Assembly: GCA_019614645.1 (NCBI GenBank)
Contig: JABWDB010000017.1
Span: 5,220,501-5,284,500, forward strand
Direction: 5' to 3'
Length of the DNA: 64,000 nucleotides
From: Stratiolaelaps scimitus
Taxonomy: Eukaryota > Arthropoda > Arachnida > Mesostigmata > Laelapidae
The notes under the pieces were generated by a model. That model was not told the origin of the DNA, ran no database searches, and was given only the letters and a program-made list of their open reading frames with translations. Below are positions 25,310 to 37,640 of this stretch, piece by piece. The position numbers and the translations under genes were made by a program. Each line of letters starts with the position of its first letter. Positions within the stretch are counted from its first letter, which is position 1.

Positions 25310-28300
25310 CAACATGTATGTATGTACATACAACACAAAACCGTATGAATAAATGATGAAGTTTGTATTTCGTTCAAGTCGAAATCGATGGCTTCGTTCA
25401 GATCTCACTGGGTTTTACGGTGAATACAAAAAAAATATGGTAAAGATATGTTTTGTCGTTGAGGCAATGAAATAAGATATACTCGGGTTATTTGATGCTC
25501 AACTCCACTCCCCCGATCATTGTTCAAAATAAGGTTAGGTTCAAAACGTGCAAAACGAATCTCGTTACTTTTCTAGAATCCCATGAAATAAAGGCTAACC
25601 GAAACACCCCCGAGGCAAACTACCTTTCGGAGGCGAACAACCTCGGTACATTTGAGGTCGGCGGGCAAGAAGCCTCCATACTTGTTTCGCCGTCCGCTTC
25701 ATAAACGTGTTGCTCGAAAGCAATTGGGCAGCTTATACCGTTCAACGAAACTTGGGTAGCGGATAACCCGGAGCCTAAGCCGGCTATGCAGTTTGTAAGT
25801 GGAGGCATGAAAAATTGGCAAGCGAGTCGAACGAGAACGAGCATTCTCTCAACACCTGATCTAGCCTCTGCTCGAGAGCTCATAGCTTACCTATTACGGG
25901 GCTGAGCAGCGACTATCTCGTAAAACTTATCTTGGTATTTTCTGAATGAAATGCAACGAAATATAGCCTAGACTAAGGAACGTGATCGGCTTGGCAAGGC
26001 ATATCCTGTAATCTCAGACGCTTGTGATGCGGCTGATGAGTGTCATACCACGTGATCTAACTGAGGTAGGAGTATGTGAGAAAACTTTAACGCTCAAAAA
26101 TCTAGTGTAAACAATTCGGGTGAATAACAGAACGGCGGAAGGCCCTGCGGAATCGGTAGACGTCCACAATAGAGTGGGACACGAACTGCGTTGTGTCATT
26201 TCGAAACGACACGTACAATAGTCGAACGAAAGTGGTGGTTACCTTGACAAGCACCTCGGGCAGAAGGTGATGTGTGAGCCCTTATTATTAGGCATAATTC
26301 GTTTCCAGTATTTGTGGGTTACCATTACAGGATTGTCTGTCCCCCATTCAAAGTTTTTTTGCAAGTGCGGATTGCTAGCTGAATTAGTAGCAGCAAAATT
26401 CGACATTGCGCAAGTTATCAGACATTCGACGGTAAGTACCTCGACGACGAAAGATATAAGTATTTCACAGCGCGGTGGAAAATACTCTCACTCAAACGAT
26501 CTAAGGCGGCCAATCGAATTTTACTACATTTGAATTGTATAAGCAAGGTGCGAGGATTCCAATAAAAGCGGGTGGAATTTCAAATTGAACGCAAAGCAAG
26601 GCGAAACGATGTCCCAAAGAGTGAAGGTGTCCGTTGTTGTAACTCGAACGACGACTACCTGCACTGTCGAATCCTACATCTGGTATAATGATGCATCTGC
26701 TATGGTACACACTCAGAAATGTCACACCAATATATTAACAACTTGTTTGTTAACGATGCGTTTTGTTTATTCAGTAATGCTGATGCACGATACAGTCTAT
26801 CGAAATAGGATTTAGGCCCTTTTGCACGGACCAACTTAATGAGTATATATATTTTACTGGGAAACACAACTGGAAGACGTTCAGTAAAAGGTTTGCTGTG
26901 TCTGGAAAATTATTAGGTAATTGATTATTTACATGACTGTAGCACGGGACGGTGATCAGCTTCTTTTCGATAGCTAACCTTGAGCTGTCATTGCATAATC
27001 AGACTCGGTACAGTTGTGCAGTATTGCTGCAAGGATCTCTCATACTGGACGGTAATTACCTATAGAATATACAGCTACCTTAATGCGCATTCATTGGTTT
27101 TATAATTGTTTCCTCATATATGCATACCTGACTCCATCTATATCGAAGTCAGCAACAAAAACAACAATCACCTGCGACAAAGTCGCGTGTCAAGCTTAAT
27201 ACAATCGGGTGACATCCGGTGCAAACAAACTGTAAAATAGCTCGAGTAAAGCCTAGTAGATAATAGATATAATATTAATGATTAATTAATTTATATATCA
27301 GTCATCATGAACGCGTTCATCCAGAACCAACAGCCACCTTGTAAAGAGATACTTCTGTAGTATTCTGAATTCCTGCATAGGGTTCGTGCAACTATCTACT
27401 CACTTGGTAGAATTTTGCCAATGTAAGACTACGTGGCCTAGTGGATTATCGGTTTGACCTGTTTGGAATATGTTCTTGGGGACAGCGCAGCAGTTGTGTG
27501 GTAATTGATCACCTGGAAGGACGCAGATATAATTATATATTGATTTGTACACAGGAAGCCTTATGCCAATATATGTGTATATGTGCGGACGTGCGTGTTT
27601 GTTATTTGACGTCTCACCGATCGATCAGTGTCCAAGTGCTTGCTAGCTTCTACGATACCAGCAAAATCATTTATTTTGTATGCTGTATTTGTATTCGCGC
27701 AATAGATCCGGAGGACGCATCTCATGATCGTGACTCCGATCAGTACACACAATCTCTTCGACAGCAAGTGGAACAAACTGTTTCTTCGAACTGTTACTAC
27801 GACCCTTTGAGCTATCTGCCTGCCGTTCGACCTTCAGCTTTGGCCCTTTGTTTCACAAGGCCCCATACCGTTAGCGTGGCTCCTAAACGCCTTGCGGGAG
27901 GTGTTACACTGTTCGCCTCCCAGCGTGCAGTCAACTCGCAACTCTTAACAACGGTACACAGGCAGGTTGACAGCGACCACAAGGCACTTTGGCACATCGC
28001 CTAGACTCCGATGGACAGGGCCTGGGGCTTTCGTGGCTTCCTGGACTCCTCGTTCCTGCTCGATCGAAACCCAGGCTAAGCGGGGGCGGTGGCGGCTGCA
28101 TCCACCCACCCGGTTGCAGCCTATCCAACTGGCCTAAGCGGTGCAAGATGGCGTAGATGGAGGCCTCTTTCCTGTTGGCCTTCGCCAAGCAGTAGCAGCG
28201 GCAGTAGACGACACTGAAGGAGCACCGCCATAGTAGGCGTTGCCGTATAGTGTGTACGCTATACGACGGTATACTCATGGCTTTATCAACTTCGCACTTT

Positions 28301-29297
28301 ACAAACTTTCCGGGAACCGCTATGAAGAAGGCCGCCGATGTGCCACCGCCGCCGCCGCCGTGGCCTGCCGGTACGCAAGTCGGCCCCGACAAACGTGAGG
28401 ATCGCCGTAACGCATGAAGAGTTGGCTGTGGTGCCACCACTTTGACCCAGAGAACTACCTTGGTCCTGCTAGGTGTCTACCGCTACCAGCAATCCTGCAG
28501 CCTCAAGGATTTAGACAGCCCGCTCAGGCCAGGCCGGGAGAAGAGCGCGAGACGAGTGGAGGGGAGACAGGGGACGGTGTGTTGGCCACGGTGGATGCGG
28601 CGGCGGCGGCGGCGGCGCCTCTAGTGTCTAATTCATCTACTTGAGAGTTCAACGCACGTGGCTCGGCTCGGTCCGGCAGCGCGCTGCTCCATTGGGAAAT
28701 AGAAGACGAACGTTAAAGACAGAAGGGAAATACAGCGTTTTCTGGCCGGGCATTTCGAGCTTAACTGGCCGCTGGGCCGTTTGGCGAAGGCGGATAGCCT
28801 AACTCGATGCGTTACGATACTTCCGCGCTAAATGTTGCCCGAGTTTTGCGAATGATGTTGACTCAACCTAAACGACTGTCTAGTCATCCTAGGCAGTTCC
28901 TTCGTGTTCAGTTTATCTTTAATGTCATTTGAAAGCTGAGAGGAATATTCATGTACACACATTTACATCATTGTACGTAACTTTGGAGAATGTGCGTATT
29001 CGGGCACACTTCGTATGCGTACAGTTGCTATATAGCGTGCATCCTGCGGGGAAATATTGCTGAAATTAAAGGCCGCATGGCCATTCCGCGTGAAGTGGCC
29101 GCTTCCTATAACTTGTGGGATTGCGTTTGATTAAATTTGTTTGGTACTTTCCATATCATCTATTGCCTATATGTGCATTTGCGCTTGACTGATGAATACA
29201 CACTTCTTGTGTTAGAATGGACAGACCTGTGCAAATATTTTTTTGCGTAAAATCAACAATGCTATTGGTCTCGTTTGTTTAATGCAAAATACAAATG

Positions 29298-29298
<1 letters not shown>

Positions 29299-29363
<65 letters not shown>
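29299..29363. repeat. (TA)n microsatellite
   Basis: About 65 bp of uninterrupted TA repeats directly abutting the inverted repeat at 29362-29417. Confidence 0.95.
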
Positions 29364-29365
<2 letters not shown>

Positions 29366-29417
29366 TCGTTAGCTAAAAAAAATATATATATATACGTTTT
29401 TTTCAGCTAACGATGAT
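29362..29417. repeat. 20-bp inverted repeat beside TA microsatellite
   Basis: ATCATCGTTAGCTAAAAAAA (29362-29381) pairs with TTTTTTTCAGCTAACGATGAT (29397-29417) with a single extra C. A short AT-rich spacer separates the arms. The termini could be those of a very small fold-back element inserted in TA-rich DNA, or a locally formed snap-back duplication. Confidence 0.8.
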
Positions 29418-29835
29418 GTATTGTTAACTCTATATTGCGTCGAGTTGCCGTTACGTAACTTTGACTATGCCAGTCACTTTCAGCGAAACGTCATGCTCTG
29501 ATGCATCATGAAATTTCTCTTTCAACTGACACGCGTTAGCTGTCAACAGACGATATAGGTGACAGCGGGTGTGTCCCGTTTATTGTGTTCCAATGCGGCG
29601 AAGTTCGAGTACAAAAGCGGTGACAATATCCGCATCGACGCATTCAAAACCGATCGCTCTGGACAGCCTATCCCGATTGGAATAGCCTGATCGCGTTGGG
29701 GAATGACCTACGAGACTATTTCTATGTGTCTGCAGTCACCTATCTGTCCCCGAGGTCTCCCCCTCCATTTGTGGCGTAAACAGAGACAGAATAGTCGCAC
29801 ACTAAAACCAAGTGCGTCCACGAGGTTAATCGAGG

Positions 29836-29842
29836 TATAAAA
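29836..29842 (+). promoter_or_regulatory. TATA box of the glycine-rich protein gene
   Basis: TATAAAA lies 156 bp upstream of the ATG at 29992. A start site about 25-30 bp downstream would give a 5' leader of roughly 120 nt without any intron. Confidence 0.55.
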
Positions 29843-29991
29843 CTCCAAATGTGCGTTTGCGTGGCGCTATAGGCGAGTGGCACCCCGCTTGCTGCCCCGC
29901 AAGAGGAAGGTAACTGCTGGCGCTGCTTCTACTGAGCTCTGCAGCCAGTGCGCGCATCAAGGGTCAGGAGACACTGACGTCCGACGCTGTA

Positions 29992-30462
29992 ATGAGGCAT
30001 GTTTTGGCGATCACCCTCGTCGCGGCACTTGTTCTAGCCCGTGACAACGATGATGACTCGTCGGCCGAAGGCGGTTCCCCTAGTGGGCGACCCCCGGCCA
30101 TGGGAAGCGGGCCACCTTCTGGCGGTATGGGCGGTACCCCAGGAATGAGCGGTGGACCTCGTCCCGGCGGAGGCGGCGGCGGCGGGGGCGGCAGACGCCC
30201 CGGGCCCCTGTTCGGCTCAGGCGGCAATTCGACATCATCAGGCGGCCGTGGCGGCGGCGGCGGTGGTGGACGCCGCGGTGGTGGAGGTGGACGCCGAGGT
30301 GGTGGAGGTCGCGGTGGTGGAGGTCCCGGCAGAAACGGAGGAGGCAGCGGAAACTCGACGTCGACCCGCGGCTTTAGAGGAAGGCGAGGTGGTGGCGGTT
30401 CTGCCCGACGTGAACGCGAGGGCAACAGTTCCGCTATGAGACATGCGACCCCAGCTGGTTGA
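29992..30462 (+). CDS. Small secreted glycine-rich protein
   Basis: A 156-residue protein with a clear N-terminal signal peptide (MRHVLAITLVAALVLA, cleavage likely near residue 16). A short acidic stretch (DNDDDSS, about 18-24) follows, and the rest is dominated by glycine with arginine, serine and proline. Repeated GGRRGGGG units lie at about 84-110 and resemble RGG repeats. Three N-glycosylation sequons (two NST and one NSS) suit a secretory-pathway protein. In arthropods such proteins occur in cuticle, silk and salivary cement, and some act as antimicrobial peptides; which role applies here is unknown. It is one exon with its own TATA box upstream and poly(A) signals downstream, a compact complete gene. 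Minus-strand and other-frame ORFs over the same bases are composition shadows: only this frame has a signal peptide and sensible ends. Confidence 0.75.
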   Translation: MRHVLAITLVAALVLARDNDDDSSAEGGSPSGRPPAMGSGPPSGGMGGTPGMSGGPRPGGGGGGGGGRRPGPLFGSGGNSTSSGGRGGGGGGGRRGGGGGRRGGGGRGGGGPGRNGGGSGNSTSTRGFRGRRGGGGSARREREGNSSAMRHATPAG

Positions 30463-30614
30463 AGATTTTCTTCGAGCGAGGGACGATGCCGTTGCCGGGA
30501 TGGAAGGGGCCGTGTGCAAAAGGAGGTGACATAGGTAGACACAAAGCGAGACAAAGAAACAAAATGTCGTCCTGAGTAAGTACTCGGATTCCAGGAAGTG
30601 CCTCTTGAGTCCTG

Positions 30615-30707
30615 AATAAATCATCTCTTTGGTCTTCGTATTCTTCGTCATAATGGCTGCATATAGTGTGCATATAGGTGCGTACCTAAATTACCGTGAG
30701 TAATAAA
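30615..30707 (+). terminator. Poly(A) signals of the glycine-rich protein gene
   Basis: Two AATAAA hexamers, 30615-30620 and 30702-30707, lie 153 and 240 bp past the stop codon. The second is followed by a GT-rich stretch (30714 onward), as expected of a cleavage and polyadenylation region. Confidence 0.55.
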
Positions 30708-33020
30708 TGGATATTTGTGAGTTTTGTTATGAACAGCGCCGCGGTGTTGCTTCGTTGGCATTGGTTCACTTGGACTTGTTTTTGATCATTTTCAATTATC
30801 GAGCAACTTGCAGTTATAGACAGATATGCTGAGATCCTCTGAACGAGTTAAATGTTGTCCACAACCTGTTGTTTCGTATGTGACACTTGAGCTGGTGTCT
30901 TTCAATATGATGCATTCAAAGTGGCCTTAAAGAGAGCGCTGTTTATATTATATCACACAAAAATGTAACCTTCGAAGTGAACTATTTGTAAAATTGCCCA
31001 GCGTTCTTTCGAGTATCACAGGGCCTAAAAAAATACGTGAAAGTCCGCCATTCAGATATCCTGTTGAGTTGAGTCATTTATTGATTCTCTAATAGACGCG
31101 TATAAATGTTTGATCATGCAAATGTAGCATATTATCGTTAAACCGTGAGCGACCATTTAGTCCCTAGCTCATATTATACCATTCAGTAACAGCGTCTGAA
31201 TATGAAAATTACATTCATCACTCGTCGAAGCAACCAATCGTAGAGCTGGCACCTAGCGTTTATATATACATATATAACACCTGAAATATTCATCACACCA
31301 CCTTTTATAGGTACTGTATGATTTCCGTCCAATCAACAATTCACACAAACATTTCATCATTCACTTTACGATTCGATCTATTCACAGCCGAATAAGCGAT
31401 CTATCCACGCCATCACAGCATTCCATAATCGCATATAGGTTTCCCTTTGTTGACAAACAAATATTTGATCATGCATCGCTCAAATGATGCTGCTTTGACC
31501 TCGCCTCGCAAGCCCAGCTTGATTTTCCAGTGGACCGCATTTTGCCACGTTTTCTCTTGGCGATAGCGATAAATCTATCTGCTCCAGGCGTACACACCTG
31601 TGAACGTGTTTGCATACGTCGCCAGCCTCGAATTCTAGATGGCCGGTTCTGCAACCCGACAGATGGTGACCCGTCCGCGCGGCCAACGGTGGCACATCAT
31701 CATATCAACGGCTGAGTGTTGTTGTTGCGCATGTTTAAATAGATCTTGTCAGAACTGAATGCTCCAGCAGCAGCAACAGCAACTTGGTCTGTACACTCGG
31801 TGCTCTCGCTCTCGATCACTATAGATGCTACTATTTAATCTGAATACACTGCTCGTACACAGCTGGATGGAATCGATTCGATGTTGAGCGTCACAATATT
31901 CACACGTTACTAGGTGGCACAGCTTAGCTGGAGTATGAATATACCTGTCCATCTTTGGATAGGTTATGTGCACGTTGTTATGTACCTGTCAAAGTGCCGC
32001 TCAGATCGCAGGGCCGCGCCAGAGCCTCCGGCCGAAGAAGAGAAACACGCTATCAAATATTCATGGTGGCGTATTCAACAAACTAAGATTGATACGAGGT
32101 GTGGTTAGCAATTCACGTTGATAACACGTAATGGATACATAAACCGGTCAAATAGATGGCGTCACTGCTGTTGCTACACATCTCTTACAGCTTAGTGTGG
32201 TTTACTGCACAGGCAGCTTAACTGATATCGTGGATGCCTAGACGAAAGTATGTCTAGTAAGGGGGTATATACAACAGTAGCCGGAATTGTGGTAAATAGA
32301 AGCCCTGCAGTCTGTTTATCTAGTTATGCATTTCATGAGTGAGTGAATTGTACAGTTATTTTCGGTAACTTACATTGTTGTGTGTTACTGGTTTATTTCC
32401 ACACGCACTGACGGACTCCTGATCATAAACCCAAACTAAGGTGATTCCTCATCGCCCCCAGCTGGTCCTAGGCTCTTCGACGAAAGGTCTCACTCCATTG
32501 CCATTTACACGTTCGTACCTCCAAAATGTATCGTTGGAGACACCTAGTGAATGTAACAATAATAATAATAATAATACGTTACCATGTAAACAGCCCCAGC
32601 ACTTATATGCAAAACTTATCTGCTGCCCCCTTCAGAACAAGAATAATAACACTCGTAGCACCTCATTCTGGATTTTGCATTTTGCGCCTATCCTGTAGTC
32701 AAAAAGTCACAGTTTTCTGTTTTCAATCGATCTCATAACCCAATAGAACTCATAGGCTGTGCATGCACACTAACATAAACCGAGAACAAAGTTCACACAT
32801 AGCGTACCCAAATTGCTAATGTTCTGTTGCTAATATTCGACGAGCAGCTGGCCAGGCTGCTTGCTCCAAGGTATTCTCCACAGAACGACCATTTCTTGAC
32901 GAAGCGTAGGCGGCGGGGCAGCGCTGCGATGGTCCGAAATAAAAATACTTCTCACTCACCCAGCACAGGGGAACGGTGGAGGTCTTCACAGTATTCGATT
33001 GCTTCTACAGGCAGCCGCTA

Positions 33021-33066
33021 CTGTCGCCGGGCTCGCTGCTGTCGCCGGGCTCGCTGCTGTCGCCGC
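33021..33066. repeat. 18-bp tandem repeat, about 2.5 copies
   Basis: The unit CTGTCGCCGGGCTCGCTG is repeated head to tail twice, followed by a partial third copy. Confidence 0.9.
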
Positions 33067-35456
33067 GACTGTCGGCAAGTCTTCGTTAGACTTTCGGTAT
33101 CCGCTGACTTCTCTTATCTCGTCGCTCGCCTTCAGAATTGTCGGTCGTTTGCCCAGCGTTTCGCCAGCACGTGTGAGTTTCATGTCTGCCACTTCAACTA
33201 GGTCATGCGGAATCAAGCGTATCCAGAAATTGGCACCAGCACCAGCAGGTGGCACTTGGCGTGAGCCCGTTGACAGGACGTCATCGCTGGCCTAGCTAGG
33301 CTTGGCTAAGCCGGGAAAGGCCAGGACAGGCCAAGGCGACGTGTCGGCGTACGCGTGCACGCGTGCGGCACTACAGCGCACCGTACTACAAAAACTCGAA
33401 CATATCGATTTGGTCGCCCAGTGCCTGCCAAGCCCCAGGTCAGCCCATCTGCTGACACTGTGATCGCCTTCGCTGCTACTGCCGAAGTCTGCTTCTTGCG
33501 ACGAAGCGACAAAAACGATACAGCCGCCCCTTCGACGGTCCTGCTGCCGAGCTCACGGCGTTACGCTGCCCGGAATCTTTTCCAATTTTTAGAAATGCAT
33601 GTCCTCAAATTCAATGAGCAATTCAGTTTCGAGGAGACTACGGGTAGCGCAGCGCAAATGGGTGAAAAAGGGGAAAAGAATATCTATAAAAGCAGATACC
33701 TTGCGCGATGATGCTATGCTCGACGCGTTGCTCTTGTTGCGGCGGCCGTTGCACGGGTGCCGTTCGTGTCGATTTCTTCACTTGGTTTCTGGAGCAGTAT
33801 TACACATCTGCACTTATACTCTCTGTGTGATTCTGTAGGATTCTTCATTGGAATGGGATTTCGTTCTTGGTCAAACAATGACCAAATTGACATTCGGCCA
33901 TATAACCAAATAAGACACGTATGTCAGCCATTCAAACCGGATGAGAGGTGCGGTTAAACAGTGTCACTAGGGTATTTGAGCAGCAAGACGGGCCTCTCAC
34001 AGATCTTGAAATATGTTGAGCAAAGTAACGGGCTTAAAGTCGCGCACATATTTAATTTCAGTTGGCTTTTCTTTTAGTGAAAAGTGCCCATAGACAGTGA
34101 TGGGAACCTACAAAAAAAAACGCAAAGACGAATGAAGCAGGCAAAGGCGGCGAGTCCAACAATTGCTGCTGGCCCATTCGTTCATATGCATGAAAGCTTA
34201 CCACTATTTTTCAAAGCGGCTTCTTATACTATGCTATGCACGAAACCTCTCTCTATTTCATAATAATTTGACATTCTAGCCCATATGATCGTCTGTGGTA
34301 TTTTTCGATTACTCCATGTGTGAGCCTGAGAGTGTGGTATGACCATGAATGGTCGATTTAGTCGTACAAAGGCATAATGCTCGTCAGTTCTCTAGGTTAA
34401 GCCTCAACCACGTAAAGATGAAGTATTCACTACTTGTCAGCTAGCTCTTCTGAACGGCGTCGACTTCAGACGAGTTCGGTTGGCCGCACCAACGGTTTTC
34501 TGCTATTTGCATTTTTATTTTTATAATAGTCAACAATACCTAGCCTTTCATTCCTGTCAGCTATTGCTGTCAGTGGCGGCCCAATGATATGTACTAGCGA
34601 TGAAGCAGCTTGTGACAAAGACCTTCAATTATGCCAATTCACTTATACCTTGAAGATAGACGACGGTATCATATGTCAGCTAGAACTAGTGTGTTAACTA
34701 ACACATCTCGAATGCATATGTATATTTTCGTACTTTTCAACAAGAAAAAAATGGTGAACTCGTGATTGCTACAATAGCTATGTCTAGCGTTCCGAATACT
34801 ATTGTATGCAGGCACATTCAAGTTCTGTTAGGACAATCGCAAATATCTGTTCAGATAATAGGCTTCAGAAAACAGGCCGAAGTACCACGCGAAGGAGATG
34901 TTGTAAATTATACATCACACATACAACATCTGTAAGCTTACTACATTTTACCATTTCGATATATTGGATTATACGTTAATTTGATTCATCGTGAAGCTCA
35001 GTCACCTCGAAACAGTTCTTGCATTCCCGCCATTTCTAATTGCTGACAACACCTAATTTATGTACAGCGCCATTCAATGCAGTTTCCGCCGTCAGATGGC
35101 CTCTTTCCTATTACAGTATACTTCGGATTCAATTCCCTGAATACTGCCGCGCCCAGCAATCCTGACAGCCGCTGCCCGCCTCCTCGCCACGTCATCGTAG
35201 ACTATCGTCAAAAGTAAAAAAATGATCTGTTTCTTTCTCATGTCACGAACAGTGAGAAGATACAGCCGTCGCCGTTGAGTCTCCTCTGCCGCTGCCCTCG
35301 CCGACGATCCTCGTTGCTGCGTGATCCCCGCTGCTCGAATGGGCGCCAATGGGTTTCCTCCCCAATGGGTTGCATGAAGAAGAAGCGCGCGCGGCGGTGG
35401 TCGTGTTGGCGGCTGCAAGGCTACGCTTCGGAGGATGAAAGGTTGGCTTTCGGGGC

Positions 35457-35463
35457 TATAAAA
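35457..35463 (+). promoter_or_regulatory. Candidate TATA box
   Basis: GGGGCTATAAAAGGAAG is a near-consensus TATA element in a GC-rich block. No convincing downstream ORF or splice donor was tied to it, so the assignment is weak. Confidence 0.2.
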
Positions 35464-37111
35464 GGAAGAGTACTCATGGAGATGGGTTCTGGCGTGGGCT
35501 GTGCGCCTGTATGTGTCTATACTTTCGTATCCGTGTGGGAATGTGTGTGTGTGTGTGGGTGTGGGCTTGTGAGCCGGCCGGGCCAGACCTGCCTTACAGG
35601 CCTTTACAGCAGGCAGCGCACTGTCGATCCCCTGTCGTCCCCGGCCCGCTAGTTGGCTGCACAAAATGTAGCCGTTGTTGGCGCCGTCGTCGGCAACGTG
35701 TGCCGCTCTCCGCTGCTGCTGCCGCCGCCGCCGCCCGCTGTCGGGGATCGGTCGAATCGGAATTGTAAATGCGATTCTCGTCATTTTCGATGTTGTCGAT
35801 GTTCCCGTCCCTCCTTTCCTCAATTGCTTGCTACGATGATCGCTGCTACTGCTGCTGCTGCTGTGGTGGTGGGGTCGGCGGCTGCTGAGTCTACGGCTGT
35901 ATCCATAGCTTTCGTTGCTTTGGTTGTTAGTGTACTTGGCTCGGTGGCAGGATCCATAGCGAGGGCCGTATCCTAGTAAAGGAAGGCGATGCTACTCTTG
36001 CCACTCATCGTGCTCCACGCTGGTGTCAAGCCATCCTGTCCCGTTCGTTCAAGGCATCGTGTAGTTGTGGCTGTGCGGGCTGCGACGATTCGAGGTGCGG
36101 CGGGGCGGATTCTGATCCGCAATTGATGTGACGATTTCGGCACAAGACGGAGCCTCCACCGTCTTGATCTGTGTCTTTAGAGGAAGAACATTGTACGAAC
36201 GAAGCCAAAAAGCCGCGAGGGGAAGGCCAGCGACGCTGGGTTAGTGCCACAGCATCTGCTCCTGGTGGTGGCGCTGATGCTGCTTTTACCACTGCCACCG
36301 GTATCGCCAAGTGTGCGGGGATGTTCCAGCTGTTCGTACTGGATACGGCAGGTTTTTTTCGAAGGCAATGAGCAATACAGAGCGAAGCCGATTTCTTGCC
36401 GAAGGAGAAGAGAGCTAACGGGTATACGCACCTGGTAGCACGGTAAGATAAACGGACTGACGAAAACCCTTAGTAGAGCGTGATGAGACCATGATAGCAA
36501 TTCTCACTTTTTCGTCCCCCATTTTGGCGTATGCATTAGTCCCCATGTGAAGGAACGATGGATACCGCTTAGCCTGGCAATTGACATTGTGTTAATTTCG
36601 CCTATGTTGAGCAGGCAATTTACGCTGGATATCTGGGAAGCGCCGGGAAACATGCGAATGGATGCTCATTTGTCAGGGGGTAATTATTGGCAAGATCGCT
36701 GTGAGTAGAACCTTGAAAACTACATTCACCCTTTATCACAACATAATTTCTTATGTACAAAATTATCGTATTATTATCGTATTATATAATTATCGTATTG
36801 ATTCCGTCCGTTTGTGACACCTGTCAGGCTGTGTTATTTATGTGCTCCTGCTAGTTTACCTTTTACACTGGTTCAGACACCCTGTCACCTGATGCAGTAT
36901 TGTGAAACCCACTACCCAACTTCCAGTGCATCGTTGTGACCGGTTGCTGACGGTGATACCTCTACAACTAGGTGTTTTCTCCATAAGTGACCCACATGTC
37001 AACCTGAACTCAACCAAATTCGCACCAGCTGTCGCGGCTGACACACGTATATAAAGCAGCGAGTGTTTGGCCCCTCACGATAACGCACGGAAGGCCACCA
37101 ATAGGTTGATC

Positions 37112-37306
37112 ATGTTCAGCTTCCTGGAGACTCCCTCAAACCGGTACAAGCGGTCGTCCCCCTCTCCCCCTGAAATGGCCACTCCAACTACACATCGGGC
37201 ACCCATCATCGCCCACGCAGTTGAGTGTACGTATTGTAATGGCCTCTATAGCAAGACGCACGTTGCTCGTCACATCACATCGAATACCCCCTACGTGTGT
37301 GTTCAT
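37112..37306 (+). CDS. LINE ORF1, 5' part with zinc-binding motif (interrupted)
   Basis: The first ATG in the ORF1 frame is 37112; another in-frame ATG lies at 37175. A Cys/His cluster follows: CTYC at 37226-37237, then THVARH, then CVH at the insertion point, with the next Cys lying beyond the insert. This gives C-x2-C, H-x3-H and C-x2-C, a probable zinc-binding module for nucleic-acid binding by the ORF1 protein. The frame breaks at the poly(T) of the retrocopy. Both parts of ORF1 are in the same phase once the insert length is subtracted (346 bp between the two copies of the target site), so ORF1 was continuous, about 463 codons, before the insertion. Confidence 0.75.
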
Positions 37307-37307
37307 T

Positions 37308-37640
37308 TTTTTTTTTTTTTTTTGTTTTGGAACACACTGTAAAATGCATACGCACTGACCCCGAGCTTCACTCAAATGGTTTTCGCCCGAGAGTGTGGCC
37401 CATTGCTGGGTCCACTAAAAGCAGTGATGTCCATCCCCCAGTCATCCCCGGAACACAGCGAGCATTACTTCGGCGGAGGTGGAGGTGAGTCTCCTTCATG
37501 CTCCTATGAGGGTTGTACAATGACGGGGGCCGCCCTACGTTGAAGCTCCAGCTCATTTTTCTTCTTGAGAATCCTTTCCACCAGGCTGCAACCCCGGTCC
37601 CACACCTGCTCGTCTTCCAGCATGGCGGCGATGAGGCCAT
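37308..37640 (-). mobile_element. Poly(A)-tailed retrocopy inserted in LINE ORF1
   Basis: A 333-bp insert on the minus strand ends in an A-run of about 16-18 (T-run 37306-37323). It is flanked by a 13-bp direct repeat GTGTGTGTTCATT (37295-37307 and 37641-37653). From its 5' end the minus strand reads through about 45 codons (37640-37507; fragment LVERILKKKNELELQRR) to a TAG, with about 180 bp of further sequence before the tail. After the TAG the same frame has only one more stop over the next 40 or so codons, so the TAG may be a later mutation. No AATAAA precedes the tail. It looks like a 5'-truncated processed pseudogene or a piece of another retroelement; I do not recognise the source protein. 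Confidence 0.85.

Larger units (their letters stand above)
23294..29830. other. Non-coding stretch between the two host genes
   Basis: No further coding region is supported. Landmarks are an AT microsatellite with one interruption (25246-25306), a GC-rich block at about 27,800-28,650 with a GGC-type run (28597-28618), and a TA microsatellite (29299-29363) followed by an inverted repeat. The 187-codon frame at 27441-28004 and the minus-strand frame at 27931-28440 have no recognisable domain. Confidence 0.5.
30710..36767. other. Non-coding stretch
   Basis: No gene supported. An AAT run lies at 32555-32575, an 18-bp tandem repeat at 33021-33066, and a GC-rich block at about 35,100-36,450 that includes a GT run (35539-35560) and many overlapping ORFs. 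A TATAAAA preceded by GC-rich sequence at 35457-35463 could be a promoter. Confidence 0.45.

Noticed and set aside
30152..30651. Other open frames over the glycine-rich gene on both strands
   Set aside because: Shadows of the GGC-rich coding sequence; they lack a signal peptide or sensible ends.
35092..35823. 243-codon minus-strand ORF
   Set aside because: Low-complexity Arg/Gln/Ala and His/Thr stretches, no domain, GC-rich block with several open frames.
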